Part shown: positions 25,135-34,297 of the stretch, piece after piece
Layout of the letters: each line of letters begins with the position of its first letter
Numbering within the stretch: the stretch's first letter is position 1
From: Paucidesulfovibrio gracilis DSM 16080
GTDB taxonomy: Bacteria > Desulfobacterota > Desulfovibrionia > Desulfovibrionales > Desulfovibrionaceae
Assembly (NCBI RefSeq): GCF_900167125.1
Contig: NZ_FUYC01000002.1
Coordinates: forward strand, 124,001 to 188,000
Length of the DNA: 64,000 nt
Direction of reading: 5' to 3'
Made by a program: the position numbers and the translations under genes
The notes under the pieces: generated by a model
Told to the model about the DNA's origin: nothing
The model's database searches: none
Seen by the model: only the letters and a program-made list of their open reading frames with translations

Positions 25135-26652
25135 TCAGATGTCCAGAACATTGAGCACACGGCGGACCCGTTGCGTGTAGGTGTGCTCGGCGAGGATCAG
25201 CTCGGACCAGGCTTTGCCCAGGGTTGCGCGGGTGGTGTCCGGGCTTATGCGCTCGAAAAGTTCTTGGATTTCCTCAGGGCGGGAAAAAGTGATCTCCCGG
25301 ACCAATTCGGGGGGGAAGATGTCCAGGCCGGGCGTGGTGTCCGTGAGCAGCAGGCCGCCGACGGCCCAGACGTCGAAATGCCGTTGGGTCATGCCGCGGG
25401 GCAGCAGCGGACTGGTCATGTTCAGGCAGGCCCGCGCCCGGGCATACACCGATCCCAACGCGCCGTAATAATCCACAGGCGGGCGCACGTCCACGCCCCG
25501 GTCCAGCAGGGTGCGCCAGTTGTCGTCGCCGAACACGGTCAGCCGTTCTCCGGCGTGGCGCAGGCATTCGGCCCGCCAATGCGCCCCGGTTTCCTCCGCC
25601 ATGAAGCCGGCTTGTCGTATGGCATTGTTCGGCCAAAACGGATCCACTTCCAGGCGTTGTGTCCACCAGGCAAAGTCCGGGCGTTCGCCGCGTCCCAGCA
25701 TGGCCAGGGCGTCGGGCCAATCGTTTGCAGCAGATTCCACACCCGCGAAAAATTCACGTTTATGCGGGAATTCCGACCGGCCCACAAAAACCAGCCGGTC
25801 ATCCAAATCGGATGCCACGGGAGCCTGGCGGTCCTTGAACAGTGCCGGTGCCGCGGCCAGGGGCAGATGGTGTACGCTTTGCGCGCCCAACTGTTTGAGC
25901 GGTTCAATGAACCAGTCGTCGGTCACGAACAGGTCCGCCTGGGTCCAGTAGCGGGATTTGACGCCCGTGAGCAGGTGAAAGGGGTTGTCCACGCACCAGA
26001 TGGCCACGCGGGTTCCGGCCCGCCGCAGCAGGTGGAACAGTTCGCCGAAGCGGTCCAGACCCTTGAAGTTGACGGAAAAAAAGACGCGGGGGCGTTCCTT
26101 GGTCAAGCGCCACGGGATTTCCATATCCGTGGGCTGCTCCCCGGCCTGGGGACGCAACACGGAGAACCCCTCGGCCCGGAAGGCCAGGTTCAGTTCCTGA
26201 TCCAGGAGGTCGGATTCATCCCCGGGGAGCCAGAGCACCGGGGCGCTGTCGGTATTCGGTGGTGGGACGTTTTCCAGGTGGGGCAGGGCGCAGGTGGCCC
26301 AGAGCGGTCCCCAGAAGGAGGGGAAAAAACGGATGTTGCGCAGGTAGCGGCGCACTGTGCAGGAACGGGCCAGCGCGGGCGTTACGTCCTCAGGGGCGAT
26401 CCGTTTGAAGTCTGCGGGAATGGAGGCGTGCCACTCCTCGGGCATCTGCCGCTCGAATTCCGGGCATTCCACATAGAGGGTATCCTTGACGGACGGGAAA
26501 TATTCGGCCAATTTCCCTGGTTCCGGTCCCAGTCCAAGAAACAGTTTTTTTCGACCCCGGCCCAGGCGGTCGAAATTTTGCGGACCCGCGGGCAGGCTTT
26601 GGGTCTGCCCGATTTCCGTGACCACCTGGACACGGCGCGGCCGGATTTGCAT
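25135..26652 (-). CDS. CgeB/YkvP-like glycosyltransferase (DUF3880-type N-terminus)
   Basis: 505 residues from ATG 26652, which has GGAGG five bases upstream; an earlier in-frame ATG at 26718 lies in the rlmE promoter region. The N-terminal half contains a segment with FFSVNFKGLDRFGEL and WCVDNPFH, as in DUF3880 proteins. The C-terminal half is a GT-B glycosyltransferase domain with VFVGRSEFPHKREFF, VFGDDNW, YARARACLNMTSPLLPRG and the terminal FDVWAVGGLLLTD typical of CgeB. It is cytoplasmic and probably modifies a surface glycan or protein; acceptor unknown. It is divergent from rlmE with 71 bases between starts. Confidence 0.85.
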   Translation of the reverse strand: MQIRPRRVQVVTEIGQTQSLPAGPQNFDRLGRGRKKLFLGLGPEPGKLAEYFPSVKDTLYVECPEFERQMPEEWHASIPADFKRIAPEDVTPALARSCTVRRYLRNIRFFPSFWGPLWATCALPHLENVPPPNTDSAPVLWLPGDESDLLDQELNLAFRAEGFSVLRPQAGEQPTDMEIPWRLTKERPRVFFSVNFKGLDRFGELFHLLRRAGTRVAIWCVDNPFHLLTGVKSRYWTQADLFVTDDWFIEPLKQLGAQSVHHLPLAAAPALFKDRQAPVASDLDDRLVFVGRSEFPHKREFFAGVESAANDWPDALAMLGRGERPDFAWWTQRLEVDPFWPNNAIRQAGFMAEETGAHWRAECLRHAGERLTVFGDDNWRTLLDRGVDVRPPVDYYGALGSVYARARACLNMTSPLLPRGMTQRHFDVWAVGGLLLTDTTPGLDIFPPELVREITFSRPEEIQELFERISPDTTRATLGKAWSELILAEHTYTQRVRRVLNVLDI

Positions 26653-26723
26653 GGTTCCTCCATGTGCAGTAAAAAGGCGCGAACGCCGTAACAACGAACA
26701 AGACGTACCGTTTTCCACGTTTT

Positions 26724-27323
26724 ATGAAAAAATATCAAGACCACTACTTCAAGCGCGCCAAGCAGGAAAACTATCCTGCACGCAGCGTATACAAACTTCA
26801 GGAAATCGAGAAGCGTTTCAACATTTTTCGCAGCGGTCAGCGCGTGCTGGACCTGGGCGCGGCCCCGGGATCATGGAGCCTGTTTGCAGCACGCAAGGTG
26901 GGCGGCAAGGGCCATGTCCTCGGCGTGGACCTGCAGACCACGGAAACCGAATTTCCCGACAACGTGGAATTCTTTCATGGTGATGCTTTTGAACAGGACG
27001 GTCCCTTTGCTGATCGCCGCGCCGAACTCGCGCCCTTTGATCTGGTCATCTCGGACATGGCGCCCAAGACCACGGGCGTGAAGTTCGCGGACCAGGCCCG
27101 CAGTCTGGAGCTGTGCGAACTGGCGCGTGATGTGCTGCCCGGCGTGCTTGTGACGGGCGGTCATTTCGTGGCCAAGATTTTTGAGGGACCGGATGTGAAG
27201 GCCTATACGGATTCGCTCCGTCCATTGTTTGAAAAGGTTAAGACGTTTAAACCCAAAAGCTCCCGTGCCGAGTCCAAGGAGATGTTTGTCGTGGGGCTTG
27301 GCTTTCGGGGGGACGCGTTGTAA
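26724..27323 (+). CDS. rlmE: 23S rRNA (uridine-2'-O)-methyltransferase RlmE (FtsJ/RrmJ)
   Basis: 199 residues. The S-adenosylmethionine site is [12 protein letters not shown] (near residue 42-53). The K-D-K-E catalytic set is recognisable: the early lysine in SVYKLQE, D in VISDMAP, K in HFVAKIFEG, and E in SRAESKEMF. The family methylates U2552 in the A-loop of 23S rRNA during 50S assembly. It is the first gene of a plus-strand run followed by yebC, ruvC, ruvA and ruvB, with 50 bases before yebC. Confidence 0.95.
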   Translation: MKKYQDHYFKRAKQENYPARSVYKLQEIEKRFNIFRSGQRVLDLGAAPGSWSLFAARKVGGKGHVLGVDLQTTETEFPDNVEFFHGDAFEQDGPFADRRAELAPFDLVISDMAPKTTGVKFADQARSLELCELARDVLPGVLVTGGHFVAKIFEGPDVKAYTDSLRPLFEKVKTFKPKSSRAESKEMFVVGLGFRGDAL

Positions 27324-27373
27324 AGACGCTTCGCATTCCCGCATTTGACACTTTCGCCATATTCGGAGGTTTT

Positions 27374-28120
27374 ATGGCCGGACACAGTAAATGGGCCAAC
27401 ATTCAACACCGCAAGGGTCGGCAGGACGCCAAAAAAGCAAAGTTTTTCACCAAGGCCGCTAAAGACATCATCCTTGCGGCCAAAGCCGGGGGCGGCAATC
27501 CCGAAGACAACTCCGCGCTGCGCCTGGCCATCCAAAAGGCCAAACAGGTCAACCTGCCCAAGGATAAGATTGACAACGCCATCAAAAAAGGCACGGGCGA
27601 ACTCGCCGGCGGCGACATCTACGAATTTCAGTACGAAGGCTACGCACCCGGCGGCGTGGCTCTGCTCATTGAAGTCGCTACGGACAACAAAAACCGCACC
27701 GTGGCCGAAGTCCGCCATGTGCTGACCAAGCAGGGCGGCAACATGGGTGAGGCCGGTTCCGTGGCCTGGATGTTCGACAAAAAAGGCGTGCTCGTGTTCG
27801 ACGGTGAGCAATACACCGAAGACCAGATCATGGAAATCGGCCTGGAGGCCGGTGCCGAGGACGTGCTTGATGAGGACGGCTCCCTCACGGTGCACACTGA
27901 ACCGGGCGAGTTTATGGCCGTGCAGAAGGCCTTTGAGGACGCGGGGCTGGTGGCCCAGAGCGCCGAAGTGACCATGGTGCCGCAGAACCTCGTGGAGGTG
28001 GACGCGGACACGGCCCGTAAGGTGCTCAAGCTCATGGACGCCCTGGAAGACAACGAGGACGTGCAGAACCTCTACGTCAACGCTGATTTCCCGGACGAAG
28101 TCCTGGAAGAGATGGAATAG
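27374..28120 (+). CDS. yebC: YebC/PmpR-family DNA-binding regulatory protein
   Basis: 248 residues, the usual length. The start [20 protein letters not shown] is the family hallmark. [19 protein letters not shown] and the [10 protein letters not shown] and [10 protein letters not shown] segments are also typical. YebC proteins bind DNA as regulators, and recent work links some to relief of ribosome stalling; which role applies here is not visible. The stop is followed after one base by the ruvC start, so the two are translationally coupled. A yebC-ruvC neighbourhood is common in proteobacteria. Confidence 0.95.
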   Translation: MAGHSKWANIQHRKGRQDAKKAKFFTKAAKDIILAAKAGGGNPEDNSALRLAIQKAKQVNLPKDKIDNAIKKGTGELAGGDIYEFQYEGYAPGGVALLIEVATDNKNRTVAEVRHVLTKQGGNMGEAGSVAWMFDKKGVLVFDGEQYTEDQIMEIGLEAGAEDVLDEDGSLTVHTEPGEFMAVQKAFEDAGLVAQSAEVTMVPQNLVEVDADTARKVLKLMDALEDNEDVQNLYVNADFPDEVLEEME

Positions 28121-28121
28121 C

Positions 28122-28616
28122 ATGGTCGTGGTTCTCGGCCTCGATCCCGGTTCCCGTGTCACCGGGTACGGCATCGTGGCCGAGACCTCGGGCTGCCTTT
28201 CCCTGGTGGAGGCGGGGACCATCCGCCCACCGGCCAAGCGGGATTTGCCCTACCGCTTGGGAAAAATTTATTCTGGCCTTGCCGAGATTATCTCGCGGCA
28301 TGCCCCCCAGGAAAGCGCGTTGGAAAACGTGTTCGTGTATAAAAACGTGCAGAGCGCGCTTAAGCTGGGTCAGGCCCGGGGCGCGGCCCTGGCCGCTTGT
28401 ACGGTGGCAGGACTGCCCGTGGCCGAATACGAACCCACCAAAGTGAAGAAAAGCATTGTCGGCGTGGGCAATGCGCCCAAGGACCAGGTGGCCTTCATGG
28501 TGGCGCGGCTTTTGGGCGTCGCCAATCCGGATTGGGCCGAGGACGCCTCGGACGCCCTGGCTGTGGCTATTTGCCATCTCAATCAGCGACGTCTCAATCA
28601 TCTTGCCGGACTGTAG
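28122..28616 (+). CDS. ruvC: Crossover junction endodeoxyribonuclease RuvC
   Basis: 164 residues. The start VVLGLDPGSRVTGYG has the first catalytic aspartate. ALENVFVYKNVQSALKLGQARG supplies the second acidic residue and the DNA-binding loop. EDASDALAVAICH supplies the last two aspartates. RuvC cuts Holliday junctions as a dimer with RuvAB. It follows yebC with a one-base gap; ruvA begins 137 bases later. Confidence 0.96.
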   Translation: MVVVLGLDPGSRVTGYGIVAETSGCLSLVEAGTIRPPAKRDLPYRLGKIYSGLAEIISRHAPQESALENVFVYKNVQSALKLGQARGAALAACTVAGLPVAEYEPTKVKKSIVGVGNAPKDQVAFMVARLLGVANPDWAEDASDALAVAICHLNQRRLNHLAGL

Positions 28617-28753
28617 CGGTCCAATCTTGCCTTGCGGCCTCGCCTGCGGCTACACTGGACACATCCGGCGCGAACCGTGGATGCGCGTGCCGGACGTTTC
28701 ACGCCCCGGGTGAAGCACTTCCCCTCACTCCAACAGCCAGCCGAGGACATTGT

Positions 28754-29362
28754 ATGATCGCCTATCTTAAAGGCATTTTGGCGGATAAGGACGATACCGG
28801 CCTGACCCTGCTCACCCCCGGCGGCGTGGGGTACCGCGTGGCCGCGCCCACGTCCGTGCTTTCGGCCCTGCCCGCGCCCGGTGGCGAGGCCGAGGTGTTC
28901 GTGCACACCAATGTCTCGGAAAAAGCCATTGATCTCTATGGGTTTTTGGAAGAAGAGGAGCGGCGGTTGTTCCGCACTCTGATTTCCATCGACAAACTCG
29001 GTCCGAAAAAAGCCCTGGCAATTTTATCGCATTTCGATCCCGAACGATTGCGGGAAATTTCCTTTCGCGAGGACGACAAGGCACTGGCCACGGTGCCGGG
29101 CATCGGTCCCAAGTCCGCCAAGCAGATTCTCTGGTTCCTCAAAGATAAAATGGCGGGCATGGCGGAATTCAAGGCCCGGATCGCGGTCCCGGACGGCGTT
29201 ACGGGCTCGGAATTTCTGGACGCGCTTGCGGGGCTTGCCAACCTGGGATACTCCGAAGAGGAATCCCGTCCTTTATTGAAGGAAATTTTTGAGGCCGAAC
29301 CCGACCTGGACGCGGCGGGTGCCATTCGCCAAACCCTGCGGCGCATTGCCTCGGCCCGCTGA
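28754..29362 (+). CDS. ruvA: Holliday junction branch migration protein RuvA
   Basis: 202 residues from ATG 28754 with GAGGA seven bases upstream; the frame is open further upstream through ruvC but without a family match. MIAYLKGIL begins the OB-fold domain I. Domain II carries two helix-hairpin-helix motifs (FRTLISIDKLGPKKALAIL and VPGIGPKSAKQIL). Domain III (about 155-202) is the flexible RuvB-contacting part. RuvA tetramers hold the four-way junction while RuvB pumps DNA. Nine bases separate it from ruvB. Confidence 0.96.
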   Translation: MIAYLKGILADKDDTGLTLLTPGGVGYRVAAPTSVLSALPAPGGEAEVFVHTNVSEKAIDLYGFLEEEERRLFRTLISIDKLGPKKALAILSHFDPERLREISFREDDKALATVPGIGPKSAKQILWFLKDKMAGMAEFKARIAVPDGVTGSEFLDALAGLANLGYSEEESRPLLKEIFEAEPDLDAAGAIRQTLRRIASAR

Positions 29363-29371
29363 TGAGACGCC

Positions 29372-30346
29372 ATGACCCGTTGTTCTGTTGATGAAAATGT
29401 CCGCCCCCGCCGTCTGTCGGAGTTTATCGGCCAGGTTGAGCTGCGTGCCAACCTGGAGGTGTTTCTGCGTGCGGCCCGGGAGCGCGAACGCGCCGCCGAC
29501 CATACGCTGTTTTACGGCAATCCTGGCCTGGGCAAGACCACTCTGGCCAAAATCATCGCCTCGGAGATGGGGGTAAACCTGGTTTCCACATCGGGTCCGG
29601 TCATGGAGCGGTCCGGGGATCTGGCGGCGATTCTGACCAATCTACAAGCCCAGGACATATTGTTTATTGACGAAATTCACCGCATGCCCGCCAGCGTGGA
29701 GGAAGTGCTTTACCCGGCCATGGAGGATTTCAAACTGGATCTGGTCATCGGCCAGGGACCAGGCGCACGCACGGTGAAAATCGACCTGGAACCCTTCACC
29801 CTGGTGGGTGCGACAACACGTCTGGGGCTGCTGACGTCTCCCTTGCGCGACCGTTTCGGTTGCATCTTTCGCATAGATTTTTACAGTCCCGAGGAATTGG
29901 CCCGCATCGTTCATCGAGCTTCGGGGATTCTAGGCATGGAGGTTTCGGACGAAGGCGCGTTGGCCATCGGCCGCCGGTCCCGGGGAACCCCACGCATCGC
30001 CAACAGGCTGCTGCGCCGGGTGCGCGACTACATGGTGGTGGCGGGGAAGGACTGCGTGGACCAGGAACTTGCGGAAATGGCCCTGCAACGCCTTGACGTG
30101 GACCCGCACGGCCTGGACTACATGGACCGCAAGATTCTGGATGTGGTGGTCCACCAGTTCGGGGGCGGGCCGGTCGGAGTCAAAACCCTGGCTGTGGCCT
30201 GTGCCGAGGAGGTCCGAACCATTGAGGATATTTATGAGCCGTATTTGATCCAATGCGGCTTTTTGCAACGCACGCCCCGGGGCCGCGTGGCCACGGCCAA
30301 GGCTTACCGCCACCTTAAGGCCGATCCCGAGCCGGGCCTGCTGTGA
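29372..30346 (+). CDS. ruvB: Holliday junction ATP-dependent helicase RuvB
   Basis: 324 residues. Walker A is [11 protein letters not shown] (near residue 49-59), Walker B is ILFIDEIHR, sensor 1 is GATTRLG, and the arginine finger segment is LRDRFG. The C-terminal winged helix ends with [15 protein letters not shown]. RuvB forms hexameric motors on both sides of RuvA. It is the last intact gene of the rlmE-yebC-ruvCAB run. Confidence 0.96.
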   Translation: MTRCSVDENVRPRRLSEFIGQVELRANLEVFLRAARERERAADHTLFYGNPGLGKTTLAKIIASEMGVNLVSTSGPVMERSGDLAAILTNLQAQDILFIDEIHRMPASVEEVLYPAMEDFKLDLVIGQGPGARTVKIDLEPFTLVGATTRLGLLTSPLRDRFGCIFRIDFYSPEELARIVHRASGILGMEVSDEGALAIGRRSRGTPRIANRLLRRVRDYMVVAGKDCVDQELAEMALQRLDVDPHGLDYMDRKILDVVVHQFGGGPVGVKTLAVACAEEVRTIEDIYEPYLIQCGFLQRTPRGRVATAKAYRHLKADPEPGLL

Positions 30347-30405
30347 TACTTGGCGCGGGCTTCCGCCCCACGCACTTTTCCACCAGTCTGCCAAAGGGGT
30401 TTTCC

Positions 30406-30863
30406 ATGTTTCGCCGGACCTCGTGTTGTCTTGCGCTGTTGTTGCTGGCCGGACCCTTTTCCGCCCGTGCCTGAGCCGTGTATACGGGCTGGCCCGAACA
30501 ACCCGCCCCGGGCGTGACCGAGGTCATCGGCCTGGCCGGAAAAGACGGGACCGAGGCTATCTACATGTCCGAATTCCATGGCTCAAGCGTTGTGGGCATC
30601 TCTATCGCCACGTATTCGAAGCGTTTTGAACAGCACTACGCGGACAATTCCACAACGGCATGCCCCGGTTTTTGACTTCCTATGCGCTGTACCGAGCAAA
30701 TCCCCTGGAGGATGCCTCGGCCCAGGTTCAGGACAATGGCCGTTGGATCGCTTTTTCTTCCATTGGCCCGGAAATAGACCGGGTCGCATATATTGAAAAA
30801 TTGACGCAGAAACAGGTTTGTTTTCGCACAGAGGGGACGTTGGACTGTTATAGGCGACAATAG
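30406..30863 (+). pseudogene. Broken secreted-protein gene (in-frame TGA and frameshift)
   Basis: ATG 30406 opens a good signal peptide of 22 codons (MFRRTSCCLALLLLAGPFSARA), then an in-frame TGA at 30472-30474 falls exactly at the expected cleavage point. The same frame continues open with AVYTGWPEQPAPGVTEVIG for 66 codons to a TGA at 30673. Its likely continuation (FLTSYALYRANPLED to the stop at 30863) is one frame over; adding one T to the T5 run at 30669-30673 would join them. Restored, the product would be about 151 residues, secreted, with several cysteines. Either the gene is dead with two lesions, or the T run is a sequencing error and the TGA is read as selenocysteine. Confidence 0.6.
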
Positions 30864-31327
30864 TTGAATAAAAAGTCCCTTTGGGACGTTGTTATTATCC
30901 TGCGTTTTCAACGGATGGGGGCATGCGTTCAACCCGACTCCGGTAGCGCAGGTGTTTTTTTTGAGCGGGTATCCCACAATATCTTGTATTGTTATCACAA
31001 ATTGCGAGATAAAAAAGGGCGTTCGTCTGTTCCCCTTGTTTTGTGGTCGGGACGGCAAAACCGTACGAAAAGGCCCATGATTCCTTGGTTGGCGATCCGA
31101 GAATTGTTGACAGGATTGGCCAATCCCGTTATTTGGGAGAAAGGCTACAAAAGTTCTAGAATTTGTCGTAAAAGTGCGTCGAGAGAAGCTGATTTTCCAG
31201 TATTTTTTTTGGAGGCGCAGGCGCGATTCGCGATTGCCATGACATGTAGCCAGGGGCAAAGTCTTGGTTTTTCGGCCTTGAGGCGGAAGAAGCATGGGTC
31301 TGCAGCCGCGTCGCAAGGAGAAGTCTT
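30864..31327. other. Regulatory region upstream of the pilus operon
   Basis: About 464 bases without a convincing gene. A short GTCCC-TTT-GGGAC hairpin lies at 30876-30888, just after the broken gene. The likely promoter of the pilus operon is at 31107-31135. The leader from there to the first start codon is about 190 bases and could hold further control elements, but none was identified. Confidence 0.55.
31107..31135 (+). promoter_or_regulatory. Candidate pilus-operon promoter with a palindrome in the spacer
   Basis: A perfect -35 box TTGACA (31107-31112) is followed after exactly 17 bases by TATTTG (31130-31135), a weak -10. The spacer begins with a perfect 14-base palindrome GGATTGGCCAATCC (31113-31126). 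A protein bound there would block RNA polymerase or, with a weak -10, could activate. Confidence 0.42.
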
Positions 31328-33205
31328 GTGGGCAAAAGGAACAGAGCGGATTCCACGGAAGCCCTGCTTGACGTCATTCGTGATGACGGTGAGCAGCGGT
31401 TGAATTTTCCGCAGTCGGCTTCCAAGGCGCCACGTTCCTCCCGACGGCAGAAGAAAAAAAACAAGCCTTCCAAAACCTCTTCCACTTCTTTGCGCACAGC
31501 GCGTCCTTCTTTGTTTTCCCGCAGCCGTAGCGCTGTTCTCGGCGTGGACATCGCCCAGGACACCATTACAGTCGTGAAGATGACCCGGGGTGATTCTCCG
31601 AAACTGCTGGATATTCAATCCGTGGCGTTGGAATCCGGGCTGGGTGTGGAGGAGCCGGGTCTTTCCGAGAAATTGCAATCCGTGCTGGGGCGCGTCGGAT
31701 CTCGCGGGTGTGATATTTGGGTGCTGCACCGTGCGCCGGATGTGGAAATCGGTGTTTCGCGGATTCCCCGCGTCAAGAGAGGGGAGCTGGCCAACACGGT
31801 GTACTGGCAGCTGCAAAAGGAGCGGCGGTTCAACAGTGCGGAGTTTGTGTTGGACTTTCGCGTCCAGGACGCCGCGGTCAAGGAAGGGGAGGTACCCAAG
31901 ATCGAGGTGCTCACCAGCCTTGCTGGTCGTGCGGATGTGGAGCGGCTTCGGCATCGATTTCGGGATGCCGGGTATTCCATTGCCGGGGTCACGGCTATTC
32001 CTGCTGCTTTTCAGAACATTTACCGCACCGGTTGGGCGGCTTCACGGTCGGGGCTGACAGCCAACCTGCATGTCGGAGCCACATTTTCCAGCATCACGAT
32101 CTACGAGGGCGCCGGCATTCGTTTCAGCCGGAGCATCAAATTCGGGCTGGACTCCATGGCCGAGGAATTGCTGGATAGCTACAACCGGGGTGAGCTGACC
32201 AAGGGGATGCCCGGGCATGAGCTGGACCAGCACGGGGCGCGGCTGCTGATTCTTGAGAAGCTCCTTGACGGGCCGCGAGCCAAAGGTGGTCCCGGCGGGG
32301 AGCTGAATAAGGCCCAGGTTCTCGAGTCCGTGCGGGATTCGTTGGAACGTGTGGCCCGGCAGGCAGAGCGTACGCTGGATTACTATGCACAGAATTTTCA
32401 TCAGCGTTGCGAAACCCTGCACCTGAGCGGCCGCATTTTCGGCAGCCCGGAGGTGGCGGAGTATGTGTCCGGCCAGTTGGCCTTGGACATGGAGATTTTC
32501 GATCCGCTCGGGGATCTGGATCTTTCCAGGCTTTCCGGACGGACCAGCCTGAGCGGACGCATGGCCATGAACGAGGCCGTGGCCGTGGCGCTTTCGGATC
32601 AGGGCAAGACCCTGAATTTTAGCCACAACTATCAGGCCCGGCGTCGCGACCGGACACGGGCCATGGTGGGCAATGCGGTATCCGTGTTCGTCATGGTCAT
32701 GGCCTTGCTGCTGGGCGGATTGTACGTCTGGAGCGGGGAGACCATCGCGGACCTGACCCAGAAGGCCCGGGAGATGGAAGAGCGGATTATGCCGGAGATG
32801 GCCCTGGACGAGGCGTCACTGGCCCGGCTTTCCGCCGAAGTCGGAGCCTATCGCGCCCGTATGCGCAACGTGGCCGAACGCTATGAGGCGTTGGCCGTGC
32901 TCACGGAATTGCAGCGGATAACTCCGGAGCGGGTGCGGCTTTTGAATATGAATATGGAGCTGCGTGTCGCGCCCGGCAAGGGGACGGCACAGCCCGCCGC
33001 CGGGGAGTCGCCCGTGCGCCTGCTGGTGCTGGATATGGTCATTCTCGGCGGCGAGGAAAATTTTGAAACGGATCTGACGCGGTACCTCATCGCGCTCAAG
33101 GCGTCGCCGTTGTTCGGCGATGTGGTGGTCCAGCAAGGCGAAGTGCGTGATTTCATCCCGGAAGGGGATGTTTTTCACGTGGTTTTGCATGTGCAAATGG
33201 CATAG
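31328..33205 (+). CDS. Type IV pilus PilM-PilN fusion (MshI/GspL-like)
   Basis: 625 residues from GTG 31328, with AAGGAG seven bases upstream. Residues 1-70 are basic and disordered. Residues about 70-430 are a PilM-type actin-like domain (AVLGVDIAQDTITVVKMT, NLHVGATFSSITIYEG). A single transmembrane segment at about 445-465 is followed by a periplasmic PilN-like coiled coil and ferredoxin-like domain. PilM and PilN are usually separate. GspL of type II secretion and MshI of MSHA pili share the joined layout. It anchors the cytoplasmic ATPase to the periplasmic alignment complex. First gene of the pilus operon; the PilO gene starts eight bases later. Confidence 0.85.
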   Translation: MGKRNRADSTEALLDVIRDDGEQRLNFPQSASKAPRSSRRQKKKNKPSKTSSTSLRTARPSLFSRSRSAVLGVDIAQDTITVVKMTRGDSPKLLDIQSVALESGLGVEEPGLSEKLQSVLGRVGSRGCDIWVLHRAPDVEIGVSRIPRVKRGELANTVYWQLQKERRFNSAEFVLDFRVQDAAVKEGEVPKIEVLTSLAGRADVERLRHRFRDAGYSIAGVTAIPAAFQNIYRTGWAASRSGLTANLHVGATFSSITIYEGAGIRFSRSIKFGLDSMAEELLDSYNRGELTKGMPGHELDQHGARLLILEKLLDGPRAKGGPGGELNKAQVLESVRDSLERVARQAERTLDYYAQNFHQRCETLHLSGRIFGSPEVAEYVSGQLALDMEIFDPLGDLDLSRLSGRTSLSGRMAMNEAVAVALSDQGKTLNFSHNYQARRRDRTRAMVGNAVSVFVMVMALLLGGLYVWSGETIADLTQKAREMEERIMPEMALDEASLARLSAEVGAYRARMRNVAERYEALAVLTELQRITPERVRLLNMNMELRVAPGKGTAQPAAGESPVRLLVLDMVILGGEENFETDLTRYLIALKASPLFGDVVVQQGEVRDFIPEGDVFHVVLHVQMA

Positions 33206-33213
33206 GGGCGAAC

Positions 33214-33771
33214 ATGTCCACTTGGCAGGAAGAATACAAGACCGTGGTGGTCAAGGCGGTGGGGGCGGTGGTCTGCTCCCTGGTGGTCGCCTGGATCTTC
33301 CTGGTGCCGCAGTTTCAGGAGTTGGTGTCGTTGCGTGAGCGGATTCACGACGCTGAAGAACGTCTGGAGCGTCAGGCCTTGTTTTTGCCCGAGTACGCAC
33401 GCCTGCACCGGCAGATGGAGCCGCAGTCCGAGGGCGCGTATGACGTGCCGCCCACCGAACCCGTGGATGTAAATACCATTGAGCGGTTGCCGTCGGAGAT
33501 GATCCGCCTGGCCGGGGATGCGGGCTTGCAGGTGCTGGATGTGGTGGTCAGCCCCGGGTCGCTGCGCACCGGGCAGGGCCGCATGATGATGCAGTGTGTG
33601 GTGCAGGGCGGGCTGGACGGGTTCAAGCAGATGTATCGAGCCTTGGCTGCGTTGCCCTATCTGGACAGGGTGGACCGGGTGGAGATGCGTGCGGCCCCTG
33701 GGGGCGCGGAATTTTTCCTGGAGCTGTGGGTTCTTTTGGAGGACCAGCGGACCGCCGGGGGGCAGGGATGA
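33214..33771 (+). CDS. PilO-like alignment-complex protein (MshJ position)
   Basis: 185 residues: a short cytoplasmic N-terminus, one transmembrane helix (about 13-32), a coiled coil (about 35-65), and a periplasmic ferredoxin-like domain with LAGDAGLQVLDVVVSPG and the C-terminal FFLELWVLLED. This is the PilO/GspM plan. Together with the PilN-like domain of the preceding protein it should build the inner-membrane platform. The stop overlaps the next start by four bases (ATGA), so translation is coupled. Confidence 0.78.
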   Translation: MSTWQEEYKTVVVKAVGAVVCSLVVAWIFLVPQFQELVSLRERIHDAEERLERQALFLPEYARLHRQMEPQSEGAYDVPPTEPVDVNTIERLPSEMIRLAGDAGLQVLDVVVSPGSLRTGQGRMMMQCVVQGGLDGFKQMYRALAALPYLDRVDRVEMRAAPGGAEFFLELWVLLEDQRTAGGQG

Positions 33772-34295
33772 AAAAGAGCGAAAAGATTTTGCTTGGCGTC
33801 CTGGCCGTGGTGTTGCTCTGGGCCGGATATATTTTGCTTTTGGATCCGAAGTCGGAATCCTCAATCCCGGAAGGCGGCGCAGGCGCGTATAAGACCCAAC
33901 TGGAGACCATGCGTCAGGATCTGGAGAAAAGCGCACTCACAGAAAAGGAACGTCGCATTGTGGCGCTCCTGGGCGAACACGCGCAAAACCGGCTGTTTTA
34001 CGCCGCGGACCGGCAATTTTATTTTACGGACGGCGAGGCGTTCGACACAGGCGACGAGGAAGCCATCGTGTACAGCGGATATTTGCAGGCCGGAAACGCG
34101 GCCTTTGCCATCATCAACGGCATTGAATACTCGGTGGGCGACCAGTTGGCGGTTTCCGGCTACCGGGTCAAGCGCATTGCCCCCGGGTTCGTCACCGTGG
34201 AGCACCTCGACCCGAATACGGGGCGGGCCTTTGAGCGGCGCATTCCCCTGGCCGAGGATGGTGTGGACGACGTAAGCCTGAAGGCGGTCTACTGA
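33768..34295 (+). CDS. PilP-like periplasmic linker protein (MshK position)
   Basis: 175 residues from ATG 33768. One N-terminal transmembrane helix (about 7-25) is followed by an extended helical linker and a C-terminal beta domain (about 95-175) with INGIEYSVGDQLAVSGYRVKRI. This resembles the homology region of PilP/GspC that contacts the secretin. The position between PilO and the secretin supports this. Sequence similarity is weak, so the assignment rests partly on gene order. Confidence 0.72.
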   Translation: MKKSEKILLGVLAVVLLWAGYILLLDPKSESSIPEGGAGAYKTQLETMRQDLEKSALTEKERRIVALLGEHAQNRLFYAADRQFYFTDGEAFDTGDEEAIVYSGYLQAGNAAFAIINGIEYSVGDQLAVSGYRVKRIAPGFVTVEHLDPNTGRAFERRIPLAEDGVDDVSLKAVY

Positions 34296-34297
34296 CG

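Noticed and set aside
31040-31090. Possible c-di-GMP (GEMM) riboswitch in the pilus leader
   Set aside because: Short GGGACGGCAAAACC-like segments occur, but in the wrong order, and the receptor stem pairs cannot be formed.
30864-31403. Open frame of 179 codons upstream of the pilus operon
   Set aside because: It overlaps the start of the PilM-PilN gene in another frame, contains the candidate promoter, and has no family resemblance or ribosome site.
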